From Halobellus sp. Atlit-31R (GTDB lineage: Archaea > Halobacteriota > Halobacteria > Halobacteriales > Haloferacaceae), in NCBI GenBank assembly GCA_003665935.1, contig QPLR01000005.1, forward strand, positions 62,001 to 126,000: 64,000 nt of DNA, written 5' to 3'. Below, piece by piece: positions 41,701-51,613 of this stretch. The notes under the pieces are model-generated. The model saw nothing but the letters and a program-made list of their open reading frames with translations. It was not told where the DNA came from and searched no databases. Numbering within the stretch: the stretch's first letter is position 1; every line of letters starts with the position of its first letter. The position numbers and the translations under genes were made by a program.

Positions 41701-43362
41701 TCACTCGTAGCGCTCCTTCGAGAGCAACTGCAGGCGCGTCTCGTCGTAGGAGACGAAGACGCGCGAGCGGTTCCGCGTGAACGTCAGCCCGTCGACCGTC
41801 ACCGACTCGTTCTTCGCGGGGAGTCCGGCACTCAGCGACTCGTTGCCCTCCGTGACGCGCAGGAAGTACTGGCTCTCGGTGGGGACGACCGTCACGTTCC
41901 GTCCGGCGAGTGTGGGTCCGGCGGTGACGGGCTCGGAGGCGTACACCACGCGAGCGCTGTCGGAGTCGCCGAGTGCGACGCGATAGGCCGTCCCGTTGCC
42001 GAGGACGTTCCAGCCGTCCCGCTGTGCGTAGACGGTCTCGCGCCAGCCGACGCCGCCGAGCCTGACCGCGACCTGTCCGTCGAACGCCAACCGCCCCTTC
42101 GAGACCGCCGTGCTCCAGATCCCGCGTCGCTCGCTGCGGACGATCACGCCGGAGGTGTTGACCGCCGTCGTCTCGCCGAACGCCTCGACGTCGACGGCCG
42201 CGACGAGGCCGTTTTCGACGTCTTCGGCGTACGTCACCTCGTAGTCGCGGACGGTCAGCTCGTCGCCGGGCAGGTCGCCCGACGCCGCCGTATAGAGGTT
42301 CGCGGGCACCGCGGGACCGGAGAGTGCGGCAGTCGCCAGCAGGAGGACCCCGACGGCGACCTGCCAGTTCCGGACGACGCCGCTGTCGCCGGCGAGCGAC
42401 CAGCGGAAGAGCGGGTCGTCGCGTGCGACGACGGCCGACAGCACTACCAGCGCGAGCAGCGCGATCAGGACGACCCCCGCAGCCCGATAGAGCACGTACG
42501 TCTCGCCGCCGCGGAACCAGTAGACGGCCCACAGCGACTGCTCGGCGGCGACGAGGAGCGTGCCGAGCCAGAGGCGGCGGGCGCTCGGGCGGTTCGAGCG
42601 GGGTCGCGCCCTGACGACCGCGACGCCTACGAGCACGCCGACCAGGAGCCCGAGCGCGTGCCCCTGGATGGCGATGTCGGCCCACCACGGCGAGATGTAG
42701 GCCGGGCGCGCGCTCCGGGTGAGAATCGGCGTCTGGAGCGCGTTGTACACCAGTCGGAGGGCACCACCGCCGGCGAGCGCGACGACGGTCCCGAGCGGGT
42801 AGTTGACGAGTGAGACGCCCGCGAACGCGAAGACGACCCCCGAGAAGCCGATGATGGGGCCGATCGCGAACACCGAGGTGAGCAGGCCGACGACGAGTAC
42901 GGCACCGGGGAAGATCACGAACGCGCGGACGTACGGGTTCCGTCGCCACGACGCGAAGGACTGTGCGCCGCGCTCGCGGGTGAAGTGACCCCAGGCGTAC
43001 TCCGCCAGCGGCGCGAGCGTGAGCGTCCCGACGAGGTTCCCGATCAGATGGCCCGGTCCGTTGTGGGCGAACGCGGCCGAGAGGACCCCAAGCGGGTAGA
43101 AGTACGACCACGCGCGGAACGGGAGCGTCACCGGCGCGTTCCAGCGCTGCCAGCCCCCTTGCAGACCGAGATAGACCGCGAGAACGATGCCGGCCGCGAC
43201 GAGCGTTCCCCACGGGATCCCGAGGAGGAAACGCCGGCGGAGCTGTGCCCCGAGCGCGGACGGCCGATCGAAGAAGAACGCCGCAGCCAGTGTGAAGACG
43301 ATCGCCGAGACGACAGCGGCACGCAGGAGAAGATCGACCGGAAGAACCGGAAGAGCGTCCAT
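41701..43362 (-). CDS. Rhomboid-family intramembrane serine protease with long extracellular-type domain, 553 aa
   Basis: Hydrophobic N-terminal half with the rhomboid set: FAHNGPGHLIGNLVGTL (H-x4-H-x3-N), catalytic Ser in IIGFSGVVFAFAG and catalytic His in AIQGHALGLLVGVL. After about eight membrane segments comes a further segment and a soluble C-terminal domain of about 210 residues (ELTVRDYEVTYAEDVENGLV, RLAFDGQVAVRLGGVGWRET). Such a large appendage is typical of some haloarchaeal rhomboids. Substrates unknown. It converges with the methylase gene across 28 bp. Confidence 0.9.
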   Translation of the reverse strand: MDALPVLPVDLLLRAAVVSAIVFTLAAAFFFDRPSALGAQLRRRFLLGIPWGTLVAAGIVLAVYLGLQGGWQRWNAPVTLPFRAWSYFYPLGVLSAAFAHNGPGHLIGNLVGTLTLAPLAEYAWGHFTRERGAQSFASWRRNPYVRAFVIFPGAVLVVGLLTSVFAIGPIIGFSGVVFAFAGVSLVNYPLGTVVALAGGGALRLVYNALQTPILTRSARPAYISPWWADIAIQGHALGLLVGVLVGVAVVRARPRSNRPSARRLWLGTLLVAAEQSLWAVYWFRGGETYVLYRAAGVVLIALLALVVLSAVVARDDPLFRWSLAGDSGVVRNWQVAVGVLLLATAALSGPAVPANLYTAASGDLPGDELTVRDYEVTYAEDVENGLVAAVDVEAFGETTAVNTSGVIVRSERRGIWSTAVSKGRLAFDGQVAVRLGGVGWRETVYAQRDGWNVLGNGTAYRVALGDSDSARVVYASEPVTAGPTLAGRNVTVVPTESQYFLRVTEGNESLSAGLPAKNESVTVDGLTFTRNRSRVFVSYDETRLQLLSKERYE

Positions 43363-43504
43363 CGTACGACCGGAGTAGACGAGCGGTTAAGAAACTACGC
43401 CGTTTTGGTCCGACACGCCTCGGCGACGCCGGCGATGCCGCGGCAGCCGAGGGACGGGACGACTACTGCTCCACGCGGTCCGGCGGCGCGAGCAGCGGAC
43501 CGGC

Positions 43505-43783
43505 TCAGAGCTTTCCTTCCGCGTCCTTCGCGAGCTCTTCCATCCGCTTGCCGACCCGCCCGGCGTTCGAGAACTCGTCTTCGCTCATCGCCGTCGCGAG
43601 CGCGTTTCCGAGGACGAAGACGGCGTGTTTGTGCTCGCTCTTGGACTTGTGGACGTGCGACGGATCGACGTCGAGGTTCTCGTAGGGGTCGAAGATGCTC
43701 CCGTCGACGTCCTCGCGTGCTGCGAAGTTATCCTTGATGATGACCATCTGTTCGTGCAGTTCCAAGAGCTCGTCTTTGTGCAT
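43505..43783 (-). CDS. UPF0058 family protein, 92 aa
   Basis: MHKDELLELHEQMVIIKDNF is the standard start of this archaeal family, followed by VHKSKSEHKHAVFVLGNALA. Small, helical, cytosolic, function unknown. TATA-like ttcttaaaacg lies about 29 bp upstream of the ATG, so the transcript is probably leaderless. Confidence 0.92.
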   Translation of the reverse strand: MHKDELLELHEQMVIIKDNFAAREDVDGSIFDPYENLDVDPSHVHKSKSEHKHAVFVLGNALATAMSEDEFSNAGRVGKRMEELAKDAEGKL

Positions 43784-43914
43784 AGGCGTGGGTACGCTAG
43801 AGGCCGTTTTAAGAATTATTGGTGAGATCTGACACGGTCTAGTGACGTGCGGGACCGTCGGTGGATCGTTCGTCGATGGAGCAGAGGACGTCCGTCGCGG
43901 TGAAAACAGTCGTT

Positions 43915-44124
43915 TCAGAAGACGTACTCGTCTTCGTGGCCCATCATTCCATCGTCTTCGAAGCGATCCTCCTCGTCCATCGGACCGCTCGTCTTGAACG
44001 CGCGAATTCCGGTGGAGAGCAGTTCCTCGATGGCCTCTTCGCGGCTGACGAACTCGCCCTGGTCGACCAGCTGTGCGACCTGCATTTCGAGATGCTCGGG
44101 GACGTTGATGTTCACTTTGGGCAT
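43915..44124 (-). CDS. Ribbon-helix-helix (CopG-like) regulator, 69 aa
   Basis: MPKVNINVPEHLEMQVAQLV gives the beta strand and first helix; EFVSREEAIEELLSTGIRAF gives the second. The acidic tail is disordered. It is a dimeric DNA-binding protein by family. It has a strong promoter and stands alone. Confidence 0.88.
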   Translation of the reverse strand: MPKVNINVPEHLEMQVAQLVDQGEFVSREEAIEELLSTGIRAFKTSGPMDEEDRFEDDGMMGHEDEYVF

Positions 44125-44149
44125 TTGAACGTGAGGGGGTTTGAAGCCG

Positions 44150-44162
44150 GGTTATTTAAAGC
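44150..44162 (-). promoter_or_regulatory. TATA promoter of the ribbon-helix-helix gene
   Basis: The minus strand GGCTTTAAATAAC is centred about 31 bp before the ATG. The flanking 44163-44325 is AT-rich (two runs aaaatattg and gataaatattg) and probably also carries the start signals of the divergent oxidoreductase gene. Confidence 0.6.
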
Positions 44163-44325
44163 CTGCGGCGAAGTTTCAGGGATTGGAAAAATATTGTTTA
44201 CCAAGTTCCCAGATTTATTTCGGCATCGAAGATAAATATTGATTTAGAGGCCACTCTCGGTTCCTCCACGGCAATATTCCGACCGGAGTCGGCACAGTTA
44301 GGACGCTCGGGCCGACAGTGGTCGT

Positions 44326-44919
44326 ATGGTCGAGGACGTCACGGATCTCTACCGGGAGTTCGGCGAGCAGCGCCTCCCGCCCGGACAGCACGAGACGGAC
44401 GAGTTCCCGGTTCTCTCGAAGGGCGAGACGCCGCCGTGGACGCGCGAGACGTGGTCGTTCGACGTCTGGGGGGCCGTCGACGAGCGTCGCTCGTTCTCCT
44501 ACGAGGAGTTCCTGGAGTTGCCGGCGACGACGCAGCAGCAGGACTTCCACTGCGTCACCGGTTGGAGCACGTTCGACTGTGAGTTCACCGGGGTACCGTT
44601 CCCGACGATCGCCGAGTTAGCCGGCGTCGACGACGACGCCACCCACGTGATGTTCCACGCGCTCGACGGCTATACGACGGATCTGAGACTGGATGACTGT
44701 CTCCGCGAGGAGGTGCTCTTCGTCTACGAACACGACGGCGCTGAGTTGGCGGCCGACCACGGCGGGCCGCTTCGCGTCGTCACGCCGCACAAGTACGCCT
44801 ACAAGGGAGCCAAGTGGGTCGACGGCGTCGAGTTTCTGACAGAGGCCGAACGCGGGTACTGGGAGCAGCGTGGCTACTCCGACACCGCCAACCCGTGGAA
44901 TCAGGAACGCTGGGGGTAG
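44326..44919 (+). CDS. Sulfite-oxidase-family molybdopterin protein, 197 aa
   Basis: Short molybdopterin-domain protein. FHCVTGWSTFDCEFTGVPF holds the Cys that binds molybdenum, and LRVVTPHKYAYKGAKWVDGV is the family's late motif. It lacks a twin-arginine signal and the dimerisation domain of full sulfite oxidases, so it is cytosolic and YedY/MsrP-like in size. Substrate unknown. Confidence 0.88.
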   Translation: MVEDVTDLYREFGEQRLPPGQHETDEFPVLSKGETPPWTRETWSFDVWGAVDERRSFSYEEFLELPATTQQQDFHCVTGWSTFDCEFTGVPFPTIAELAGVDDDATHVMFHALDGYTTDLRLDDCLREEVLFVYEHDGAELAADHGGPLRVVTPHKYAYKGAKWVDGVEFLTEAERGYWEQRGYSDTANPWNQERWG

Positions 44920-45069
44920 CCGTCGGCGCGGCCGAGTCCGACCTCCCGGCACTCGATCCGCGTCGATAGGTGGAGCGGCCGTGGGCTATCCCGCACCGCC
45001 GCTACGAGTCAGAATAGTATAATTTGTCGAATGATATATTGCTCTCGTTGCTGTGTTCGTAAATGGCTT

Positions 45070-46128
45070 ATGAGAGTTCTCTCGGTCGTCGGGGCACGCC
45101 CCCAGTTCGTCAAGGCATCGGTCGTCTCCCAGGAGCTTCGAGAGCACCACGAGGAGATACTCGTTCACACGGGTCAACACTACGACGAGGAGCTTTCGGA
45201 CGTGTTCTTCGAGGAACTCGACATCCCGGAGCCGGATCACAACCTCGGCGTCGGGTCGGCGGGCCACGCAACGCAGACCGGCGAGATGATGATCCAACTG
45301 GAGCCGCTGATCACCGAGTACGATCCCGACGTCGTGCTGTCGTACGGCGATACGAACTCGACCCTGGCGGCGAGTATCGCTGCCTCGAAGATGGACACGG
45401 AGCTGGCTCACGTCGAGGCAGGCCTTCGAAGCTTCAACCGCGATATGCCGGAGGAGGTCAACCGAGTCCTGACGGACCACGTCTCGGACTACCTGTTCGT
45501 TCCGAGCCGTCAGGCGGTTCAGCACCTCGAAAGCGAGGGAATCTCCGAGTCGGTGTATCACGTCGGCGACGTGATGTACGACGCCCTGTTACAGATACGG
45601 GAGTCGACCGCGGACGAGCCGGCGGTTCTGAAGCGACTCGGTCTGGAGCCGGACACCTACGTCCTCGCGACAGTTCACAGACCTCGGAACACGGACGACG
45701 CCGAGCGGCTCGCGGCGATCGTCGACTGTCTGTGCGAGGAGTCCCGCGACGTGGTCTTCCCCGCCCATCCCCGGACGCTCCGGTCGCTCGAAGAGCACGG
45801 ACTGCGCGAACGCGCCGAGCGGGAACTGACGCTGATCGACCCGGTTGGCTACGGGGATTTCGTCGGGCTGCTTGCCAACGCGGAGGTCATCGTGACCGAT
45901 TCGGGTGGAATTCAGAAAGAGGCGTTCTTCCTGACCGTCCCGTGTATCACGCTTCGAACGGAGACGGAGTGGCCCGAAACCGTCGAGGAGGGCGGGAACG
46001 TACTGGTCGGCGCAGATCCGACGGGGATCCGGGAAGCGCTAGCCGCACCGCCCGTCTCGCCTTCCGACGCGGAGCCGTACGGAGACGGCACCGCGGGTGA
46101 ACAGATCGTTGCAGCGCTGACTCGGTAG
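45070..46128 (+). CDS. wecB: UDP-N-acetylglucosamine 2-epimerase, 352 aa
   Basis: Start MRVLSVVGARPQFVKASV at 45070. Hallmarks: HTGQHYDEELSDVFFEELDI, GDTNSTLA, HVEAGLRSFNRDMPEEVNR, and the C-terminal TDSGGIQKEAFFLTVPCITL with RTETEWPE. It converts UDP-GlcNAc to UDP-ManNAc for surface glycans. Upstream AT-rich tagtataat (about 45015) is the likely TATA. The stop lies 13 bp from the stop of the convergent DUF354 gene. Confidence 0.95.
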   Translation: MRVLSVVGARPQFVKASVVSQELREHHEEILVHTGQHYDEELSDVFFEELDIPEPDHNLGVGSAGHATQTGEMMIQLEPLITEYDPDVVLSYGDTNSTLAASIAASKMDTELAHVEAGLRSFNRDMPEEVNRVLTDHVSDYLFVPSRQAVQHLESEGISESVYHVGDVMYDALLQIRESTADEPAVLKRLGLEPDTYVLATVHRPRNTDDAERLAAIVDCLCEESRDVVFPAHPRTLRSLEEHGLRERAERELTLIDPVGYGDFVGLLANAEVIVTDSGGIQKEAFFLTVPCITLRTETEWPETVEEGGNVLVGADPTGIREALAAPPVSPSDAEPYGDGTAGEQIVAALTR

Positions 46129-46141
46129 CAACTGCTACCAC

Positions 46142-47182
46142 CTATCTGGCTCCCCACTCGTAGATCTGATCGATGATGAACTCGGAGACGTCGATCTTCT
46201 CACTCACGAGTTTGTCCCGCTTCTCCTGCCACCGTTCGGCTGTCTCCGGGTCGTCGACGAGCTCTCTCACGAGGTCGAGCACCTCGTCCTCGTCGGAGCG
46301 GGAGTACAGCAGGTCGTACCGCTCCTCGAGCTCGACGAAGTTCCCCATATCGTTGTCGCCGACGAACGAGTTCGAGCGGACCGCGGGCGTGCCGAGGAGC
46401 GCCGCCTCGGTAGCCATCGTCTGTGAATCGCCGGCGTACAGGTCGGCATAGTACAGCAGATGATGCAGGAGCTCCGGCGGAACGGGCAGTCGGAACTCCT
46501 CGAACGCCGGCGGGAGCTGGCCTTCGGTACTGATGTAGACGTCCCCGTGGTCAGACAGCGTCGATACCAGCTCGGACTTCGTTTGGCGCGAGAGGCCGTG
46601 GTGACCGACGTCGTGGTGGGCACCCATCGAGACGAAGCGAAGCACGAAGTACTCCGCCGACGGGTCGACGCCGAAGTCGCGGAGACTGTCGGGGTCGGGG
46701 TCGAACTGGTTCGGGTGGAGATACGCGAGTTCGTGGTACCCCGGGTAGGTGTGCTGCTTCCGGCCGAGGTCCGACCGGAAACTCTCTGGGGTGTAGATCA
46801 CATCAGACACCGGGTGAGTTAGCGCCGAAGCGAGGTGCCCCGGCTCGCTGTCGTTGAACAGGAGCTTCGGACACCCTGTGAGCACGGAGGCGTGTGCCGC
46901 GGGGGGGCTCGCAACGCTCAGGATCACGTCGGGGTCGTAGTTCCAGGCGGTCCGGAGTGTCCGAATCTCTCTCTTGCCCCACTCGACCGCGAGCGAGTAC
47001 GTCTTATTGCCCATCGCGGACAGCGGTACGTGATCGATGTCGTACTGATCGAGTAGCGCGATGGTGATGTCCTTGTCTCGTGAGAGCACACAGGTGCTGT
47101 GCCCGTCGCGCTGGAGTCCCTTGATCGCGTTCTTGAACAGGTGCACGTGCGCGGGGTGACCGAGGTCGAAGAGGGCTTTCAT
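46142..47182 (-). CDS. DUF354 family GT-B-like protein, 346 aa
   Basis: MKALFDLGHPAHVHLFKNAI is the family's typical start; GDSQTMATEAALLGTPAVRS and FVGDNDMGNFVELEERYDL match the GT-B-like donor site region. DUF354 proteins resemble nucleotide-sugar epimerases and glycosyltransferases in fold. Placement next to wecB suggests use of UDP-ManNAc or a related sugar, which is inference. Confidence 0.85.
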   Translation of the reverse strand: MKALFDLGHPAHVHLFKNAIKGLQRDGHSTCVLSRDKDITIALLDQYDIDHVPLSAMGNKTYSLAVEWGKREIRTLRTAWNYDPDVILSVASPPAAHASVLTGCPKLLFNDSEPGHLASALTHPVSDVIYTPESFRSDLGRKQHTYPGYHELAYLHPNQFDPDPDSLRDFGVDPSAEYFVLRFVSMGAHHDVGHHGLSRQTKSELVSTLSDHGDVYISTEGQLPPAFEEFRLPVPPELLHHLLYYADLYAGDSQTMATEAALLGTPAVRSNSFVGDNDMGNFVELEERYDLLYSRSDEDEVLDLVRELVDDPETAERWQEKRDKLVSEKIDVSEFIIDQIYEWGAR

Positions 47183-47377
47183 TTTTGTTTATATTTCTTC
47201 CTCGCTGATGATAAATCTGCAGCCCGTCGGAGCATCGCTCGGGTGGACCGACTACGGCGGCGTTCGCGAGCCCTCACTCACTCGATCGCACGACGGCGTG
47301 CGATCGGTTGTGCAATCAGCTGCAAACGCTACTGCAGTTACAACCGCTCCGATCGCTGTGCCGGCCCCGTCGGTGGT

Positions 47378-47392
47378 ATAGTCAAATAAAAG
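47378..47392 (+). promoter_or_regulatory. TATA promoter of the menaquinone operon
   Basis: agtcaaataaaagag lies about 30 bp before the menF ATG, fitting a leaderless transcript. The rest of 47183-47377 shows no gene; it includes an inverted-repeat-like cgatcgcacgacggcgtgcgatcg core (positions 47282-47305). Confidence 0.55.
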
Positions 47393-47416
47393 AGCGTGGC
47401 GTTCTGAGAGCGGGTA

Positions 47417-48787
47417 ATGGAATCGTTGCGGACCGACGCGGCGGGAACGCACCTCGTCAGCCGATCGGTCCCAATCGCAGCGCCGTCGTTTCGCGCCGTT
47501 CTCCGCGAGGCCGACACGCCGCGAACCGTCTGGAACGCCCCGAACGAGGCCACCGTCGTCGGGAGCGGTGCGGCGGCGACGCTGACCGCCGACGGGCCGG
47601 CCCGATTCGACTCGATCCGCGAGGCCGCGGAGACGCTCTTCGCCTCCGGTGACGTGCACGCCGGGACAGAAGCGGCTCGACCGCGACTGTTCGGTGGGTT
47701 CGCCTTCCACGGCGACAGCGCCTCCGGTCCCCCGTGGGAGGACTTCCCCGGCGCGCGGTTCGTCTTTCCGCACGTGCAGGTCACGTGGACGGACGGCGAC
47801 GACCCCGACGCCGACGCCTGGGTGACGGTCAACGCCGTCGGCGACGACGTCGACCCCGACACCGTCGAGGCCGCACTCGCCGACGCGCGCGACCGGATCG
47901 AATCGCTCCCCGAGGCCGACCCGCCCGCCGGGCCGCCGGGCGTCAGCGGTCGCCGCCGGACGACGGCCCGCGACGACTGGACGGAGGGCGTCGAGGCCGC
48001 GGTCAGTCGCATCAACTCCGGCGACTTAGAGAAGGTCGTCCTCGCGCAGGCCCTCGACGTCGACCTCGAAACCGAGCTGTCCTTGCCGGACGTGCTGCCG
48101 CGGCTCGCCGAGAAGTATCCCGACTGCTATCACTTCCTCATCGAGCCCGAGCCCGCGGACGCGCGGGCGCAGTCGTCGTTCTTCGGGGCGGCACCCGAAC
48201 GGCTCGTCTCCGTCCGTGGCCGGACGGTCGAAACGGACGCGCTCGCGGGAACGACCGGCCGCGGAGAGACACCGGCCGAAGACGAGTGGCTGGCGCAGGA
48301 ACTGGCCCGCGACGAGAAGAACGCCCACGAGCACGATCTGGTCGCCGAAACGATCGAAACGCAGCTCGCGCCCTTCGCGGCCTCGGTCAGCCCCGGACCG
48401 AGACGGATCAAGCGCCTCGCGACGGTGCAGCACCTCTGGACGCCGATCACGGCGACGCTCGACCGCGACGAACACGTCCTCTCGCTCGTGGAAGCGCTCC
48501 ACCCGACGCCGGCCGTCGGCGGGCTCCCGCCGGAGGCGGCGCTGGATACGATCCGCGAGACGGAGCCGTTCGACCGCGGTTGGTACGCCGCACCCGTCGG
48601 CTGGATCGACGCCGCCGGCTACGGAACGTTCGCCGTCGCGCTCCGCTCGGCGGTGGCGCAGGGCGACGTCGCGACGCTCTTTGCGGGCGTCGGCATCGTC
48701 CCCGACTCCGACCCGGACCGCGAGTGGGACGAAGTACAGCTGAAGTACCGACCCATCCTCGACGAACTCGAGGCCGAAGACGCGTGA
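47417..48787 (+). CDS. menF: Isochorismate synthase MenF
   Basis: Chorismate-binding enzyme, 456 aa. KVVLAQALDVDL, FFGAAPERLVSVRGRTVETD, ALAGTTGRGETPAEDEWLAQ, LHPTPAVGGLPPEAAL and the metal-binding Glu stretch AGVGIVPDSDPDREWDEVQL are all in place. It catalyses chorismate to isochorismate, the first step of menaquinone synthesis. First gene of the men cluster; menD follows after 39 bp. Confidence 0.95.
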   Translation: MESLRTDAAGTHLVSRSVPIAAPSFRAVLREADTPRTVWNAPNEATVVGSGAAATLTADGPARFDSIREAAETLFASGDVHAGTEAARPRLFGGFAFHGDSASGPPWEDFPGARFVFPHVQVTWTDGDDPDADAWVTVNAVGDDVDPDTVEAALADARDRIESLPEADPPAGPPGVSGRRRTTARDDWTEGVEAAVSRINSGDLEKVVLAQALDVDLETELSLPDVLPRLAEKYPDCYHFLIEPEPADARAQSSFFGAAPERLVSVRGRTVETDALAGTTGRGETPAEDEWLAQELARDEKNAHEHDLVAETIETQLAPFAASVSPGPRRIKRLATVQHLWTPITATLDRDEHVLSLVEALHPTPAVGGLPPEAALDTIRETEPFDRGWYAAPVGWIDAAGYGTFAVALRSAVAQGDVATLFAGVGIVPDSDPDREWDEVQLKYRPILDELEAEDA

Positions 48788-48826
48788 CGACGACCGCTCG
48801 ACGCCTTATGACTGATTCACACCGCG

Positions 48827-50608
48827 ATGACTGAGCCGAATCGCCGCCCGACCGATCCGAACCGCAACGCGCTGTGGGCGCGCGCGTTGGTCGACGAACT
48901 CGCCGCTGCCGGCGTCGACGCCGTCTGCATCTCCCCCGGCAGCCGCTCGACGCCGCTGACGGTCGCGTTCGACCGGCACGACGACGTGCACGTCTTCTCG
49001 CACCTCGACGAGCGCTCGTCGGCGTACTTCGCGCTCGGCCGTGCGCGCCGCACCGGCGACGTGACGCCGCTCGTCTGCACGTCGGGGACGGCGGCCGCGA
49101 ACTACCACCCCGCGGTGATCGAGGCGTCACAGTCTCGGGTGCCGATGCTGCTGCTGACAGCGGACCGCCCGCCCGAGATCCGGGACTCGGGCGCGAATCA
49201 GACGATCGACCAAGAGAAGCTCTACGGCGACGCCGTCCGCTGGTACCGCGACCTCGCCGAGCCGGAGCCGACGCCCCGAAAGCTCCGCTCGCTCCGGACG
49301 ACTGCGGCCCGAGCCGTCGCGAAGGCGACGGCCGACGCCGCTGGCCCGGTCCACCTGAACGTCCCGTTCCGGAAGCCGCTGGAGCCGACGCCCGTCGAGG
49401 GTGACGTGCCGCCCGACCTCCCGGCGAGCGCCGTCGACGGCCGCGACGGTCCGTTCGTGGACACGACCGCGGGCGCTCCCGAACTGGACGACGACGCGCT
49501 CCGCACGCTCGCGGAGGCGCTCTCGGAACCGCGCGGCCTGTTGGTCGTCGGCCCGTCGGACTCCCCCGGCGTCGATCCCGAAGCGGTCGCCGCGTTCGCC
49601 CACGCCAGCGGCTTCCCGGTCCTCGCGGACCCGCTCTCTGGCGTTCGGTACGGCGGTCTCGTTCGAACGACGCCGGTCGTCGGCGGCTACGACGCCTTCC
49701 TCGGCGACCGCGTCCGCGACGCCTGGCCCGAGCCGGACGTCGTCGTTCGCGTGGGCGCGTCGCCGACCTCGAAGCCGCTTCGGAAGTACCTCGCCGCCGT
49801 CGACGCCGCGCAGTACGTCGTCGACCCCGCCGCCGGCTGGCGCGAGGCGGATTTCACCGCGACCGACCTCGTCGTCGCCGACCCCTCGCGGCTGCTCGGA
49901 CGGCTCTCGCGGCTCCTCGCCGGCCCCGGAGACCGCGCGTGGCAGCAGCGCTGGACTGACGCCGACGCGGCGCACGAGGCTGTTCTCGACGCGGACGACG
50001 GCTTCTGCGAGGGCCGCGTGCTGGAAGACGTCGTCGACCTCGCGCCCGACCCCTCGACGCTCTTCGTCTCGAACTCGATGCCCGTCCGCGACCTCGACCG
50101 CTTCGGCGCGCCGACGACGAAGACGTACACCGCCTTGGGCAACCGCGGCGCGTCGGGCATCGACGGCATCGTCTCGACGGCGCTCGGGGCGGGCTCGGCG
50201 ACGACCGACGAGCTGACGCTCGTCACCGGCGATCTGGCGTACTACCACGATATGAATGGGCTGCTCGCGCTCGGGCGCGCCGACGTCGAAGCGACGATCG
50301 TCCTCGTCAACAACGACGGCGGCGGGATCTTCCATATGCTCCCGATCGAGGCGTACGACCCGCCGTTCAGCTCGCAGTTCGTGACGCCGCACGGGCTCGA
50401 CTTCGCGCCGATGGCGGAGCTGTACGATCTCTCGTTCGCGCGCGTCGAGGGCGGCGACCGCGACGCCTTCCGCGACGCCTACGCCGAGGCGACGACCAGC
50501 GCCGGCACGCACGTCGTCGAGGTGCAGACCGACGCGGAAGCGAGTCACGGGGTCCGGGAGATGCTCCGCGAGCAGACCGTCGAGCGCGTCCTCGAAGAGA
50601 CGACGTAG
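48827..50608 (+). CDS. menD: SEPHCHC synthase MenD
   Basis: Thiamine-diphosphate enzyme, 593 aa. CISPGSRSTPLTVAFDRHDD and HLDERSSAYFALGRARRTGD open the fold; TGDLAYYHDMNGLLALGRAD and LVNNDGGGIFHMLPIEAYDP form the ThDP/Mg2+ site (GD...NN). It adds 2-oxoglutarate to isochorismate. Length is typical. Confidence 0.96.
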   Translation: MTEPNRRPTDPNRNALWARALVDELAAAGVDAVCISPGSRSTPLTVAFDRHDDVHVFSHLDERSSAYFALGRARRTGDVTPLVCTSGTAAANYHPAVIEASQSRVPMLLLTADRPPEIRDSGANQTIDQEKLYGDAVRWYRDLAEPEPTPRKLRSLRTTAARAVAKATADAAGPVHLNVPFRKPLEPTPVEGDVPPDLPASAVDGRDGPFVDTTAGAPELDDDALRTLAEALSEPRGLLVVGPSDSPGVDPEAVAAFAHASGFPVLADPLSGVRYGGLVRTTPVVGGYDAFLGDRVRDAWPEPDVVVRVGASPTSKPLRKYLAAVDAAQYVVDPAAGWREADFTATDLVVADPSRLLGRLSRLLAGPGDRAWQQRWTDADAAHEAVLDADDGFCEGRVLEDVVDLAPDPSTLFVSNSMPVRDLDRFGAPTTKTYTALGNRGASGIDGIVSTALGAGSATTDELTLVTGDLAYYHDMNGLLALGRADVEATIVLVNNDGGGIFHMLPIEAYDPPFSSQFVTPHGLDFAPMAELYDLSFARVEGGDRDAFRDAYAEATTSAGTHVVEVQTDAEASHGVREMLREQTVERVLEETT

Positions 50609-50695
50609 CGGCGGGCCGTCCACGGGACCGCGGTCTCGGCTCCCGGCGAGTCCCGCGAAACGAATCTTTTTGCGGACTCCGGTCGCTCTCCCGGT

Positions 50696-51613
50696 ATGGT
50701 CTCTGAGATCTTCGACGCGGCGCGCTGGGAGCCGGTCGACGGCGCCGACGCCTTCGACGACATCACCTACCACCGCGGCACCGACGTGCCCGTCGTCCGC
50801 ATCGCCTTCGACCGCCCGGAGAAGCGCAACGCCTTCCGCCCGGGTACGGTCGACGAGCTCTACGCCGCTTTGGACCACGCGCGAAAGCAGGCCGACGTCG
50901 GCTGCGTGCTCCTGACGGGCAACGGCCCGTCGTCGAAGGACGGCGGCTGGGCGTTCTGCGCCGGCGGCGACCAGTCGGTCCGCGGCGAGTCCGGGTACGA
51001 GTACCGCGACGGCGACGAGGCCGACGAGGGCGACGACCCGCTCGTCAAAGAGGCGAAGGCGGGCCGCCTGCACATCCTCGAAGTCCAGCGCCTCATCCGG
51101 TTTATGCCGAAGCCCGTCGTCGCCGTCGTCCCCGGCTGGGCCGTCGGCGGCGGCCACTCGCTGCACGTCGTCTGCGACCTGACGCTCGCGTCGGCCGAGC
51201 ACGCGAAGTTCCTCCAGACGGACCCCGACGTCGCCTCGTTCGACGGCGGCTTCGGCTCCGCGTACCTCGCGAAGCAGATCGGCCAGAAGAAGGCCCGAGA
51301 GGTCTTCTTCCGCGGGAAGACCTACTCTGCGGAGGAGGCCGTCGAGATGGGGATGGCCAACGAGGCGATCCCCCACGGGGAGCTCGAAGACGTCGCGCTC
51401 GAGTGGGCGACCGAGATGACGGGTAAGTCGCCGACCGCGATGCGGATGCTCAAATACGCGTTCAATATGGCCGACGACGGGCTCGTCGGACAGCAGGTGT
51501 TCGCCGGCGAGGCGACGCGGCTCGCGTATATGACTTCAGAGGCCCAAGAGGGCCGCGACGCCTTCTTGGAGAAGCGCGACCCGGACTTCTCGCAGTTCCC
51601 CTGGCACTACTGA
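50696..51613 (+). CDS. menB: 1,4-dihydroxy-2-naphthoyl-CoA synthase MenB
   Basis: Crotonase-fold enzyme, 305 aa: RPEKRNAFRPGTVDELYAAL, FCAGGDQSVRGESGY, WAVGGGHSLHVVCDLTLASA, QTDPDVASFDGGFGSAYLAK. The C-terminal YMTSEAQEGRDAFLEKRDPD is MenB-specific. It closes the second ring of the naphthoquinone. Its own TATA-like aatctttttg is about 28 bp upstream of the ATG, so it may be transcribed separately as well as with menF-menD. menE is not in the window. Confidence 0.95.
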   Translation: MVSEIFDAARWEPVDGADAFDDITYHRGTDVPVVRIAFDRPEKRNAFRPGTVDELYAALDHARKQADVGCVLLTGNGPSSKDGGWAFCAGGDQSVRGESGYEYRDGDEADEGDDPLVKEAKAGRLHILEVQRLIRFMPKPVVAVVPGWAVGGGHSLHVVCDLTLASAEHAKFLQTDPDVASFDGGFGSAYLAKQIGQKKAREVFFRGKTYSAEEAVEMGMANEAIPHGELEDVALEWATEMTGKSPTAMRMLKYAFNMADDGLVGQQVFAGEATRLAYMTSEAQEGRDAFLEKRDPDFSQFPWHY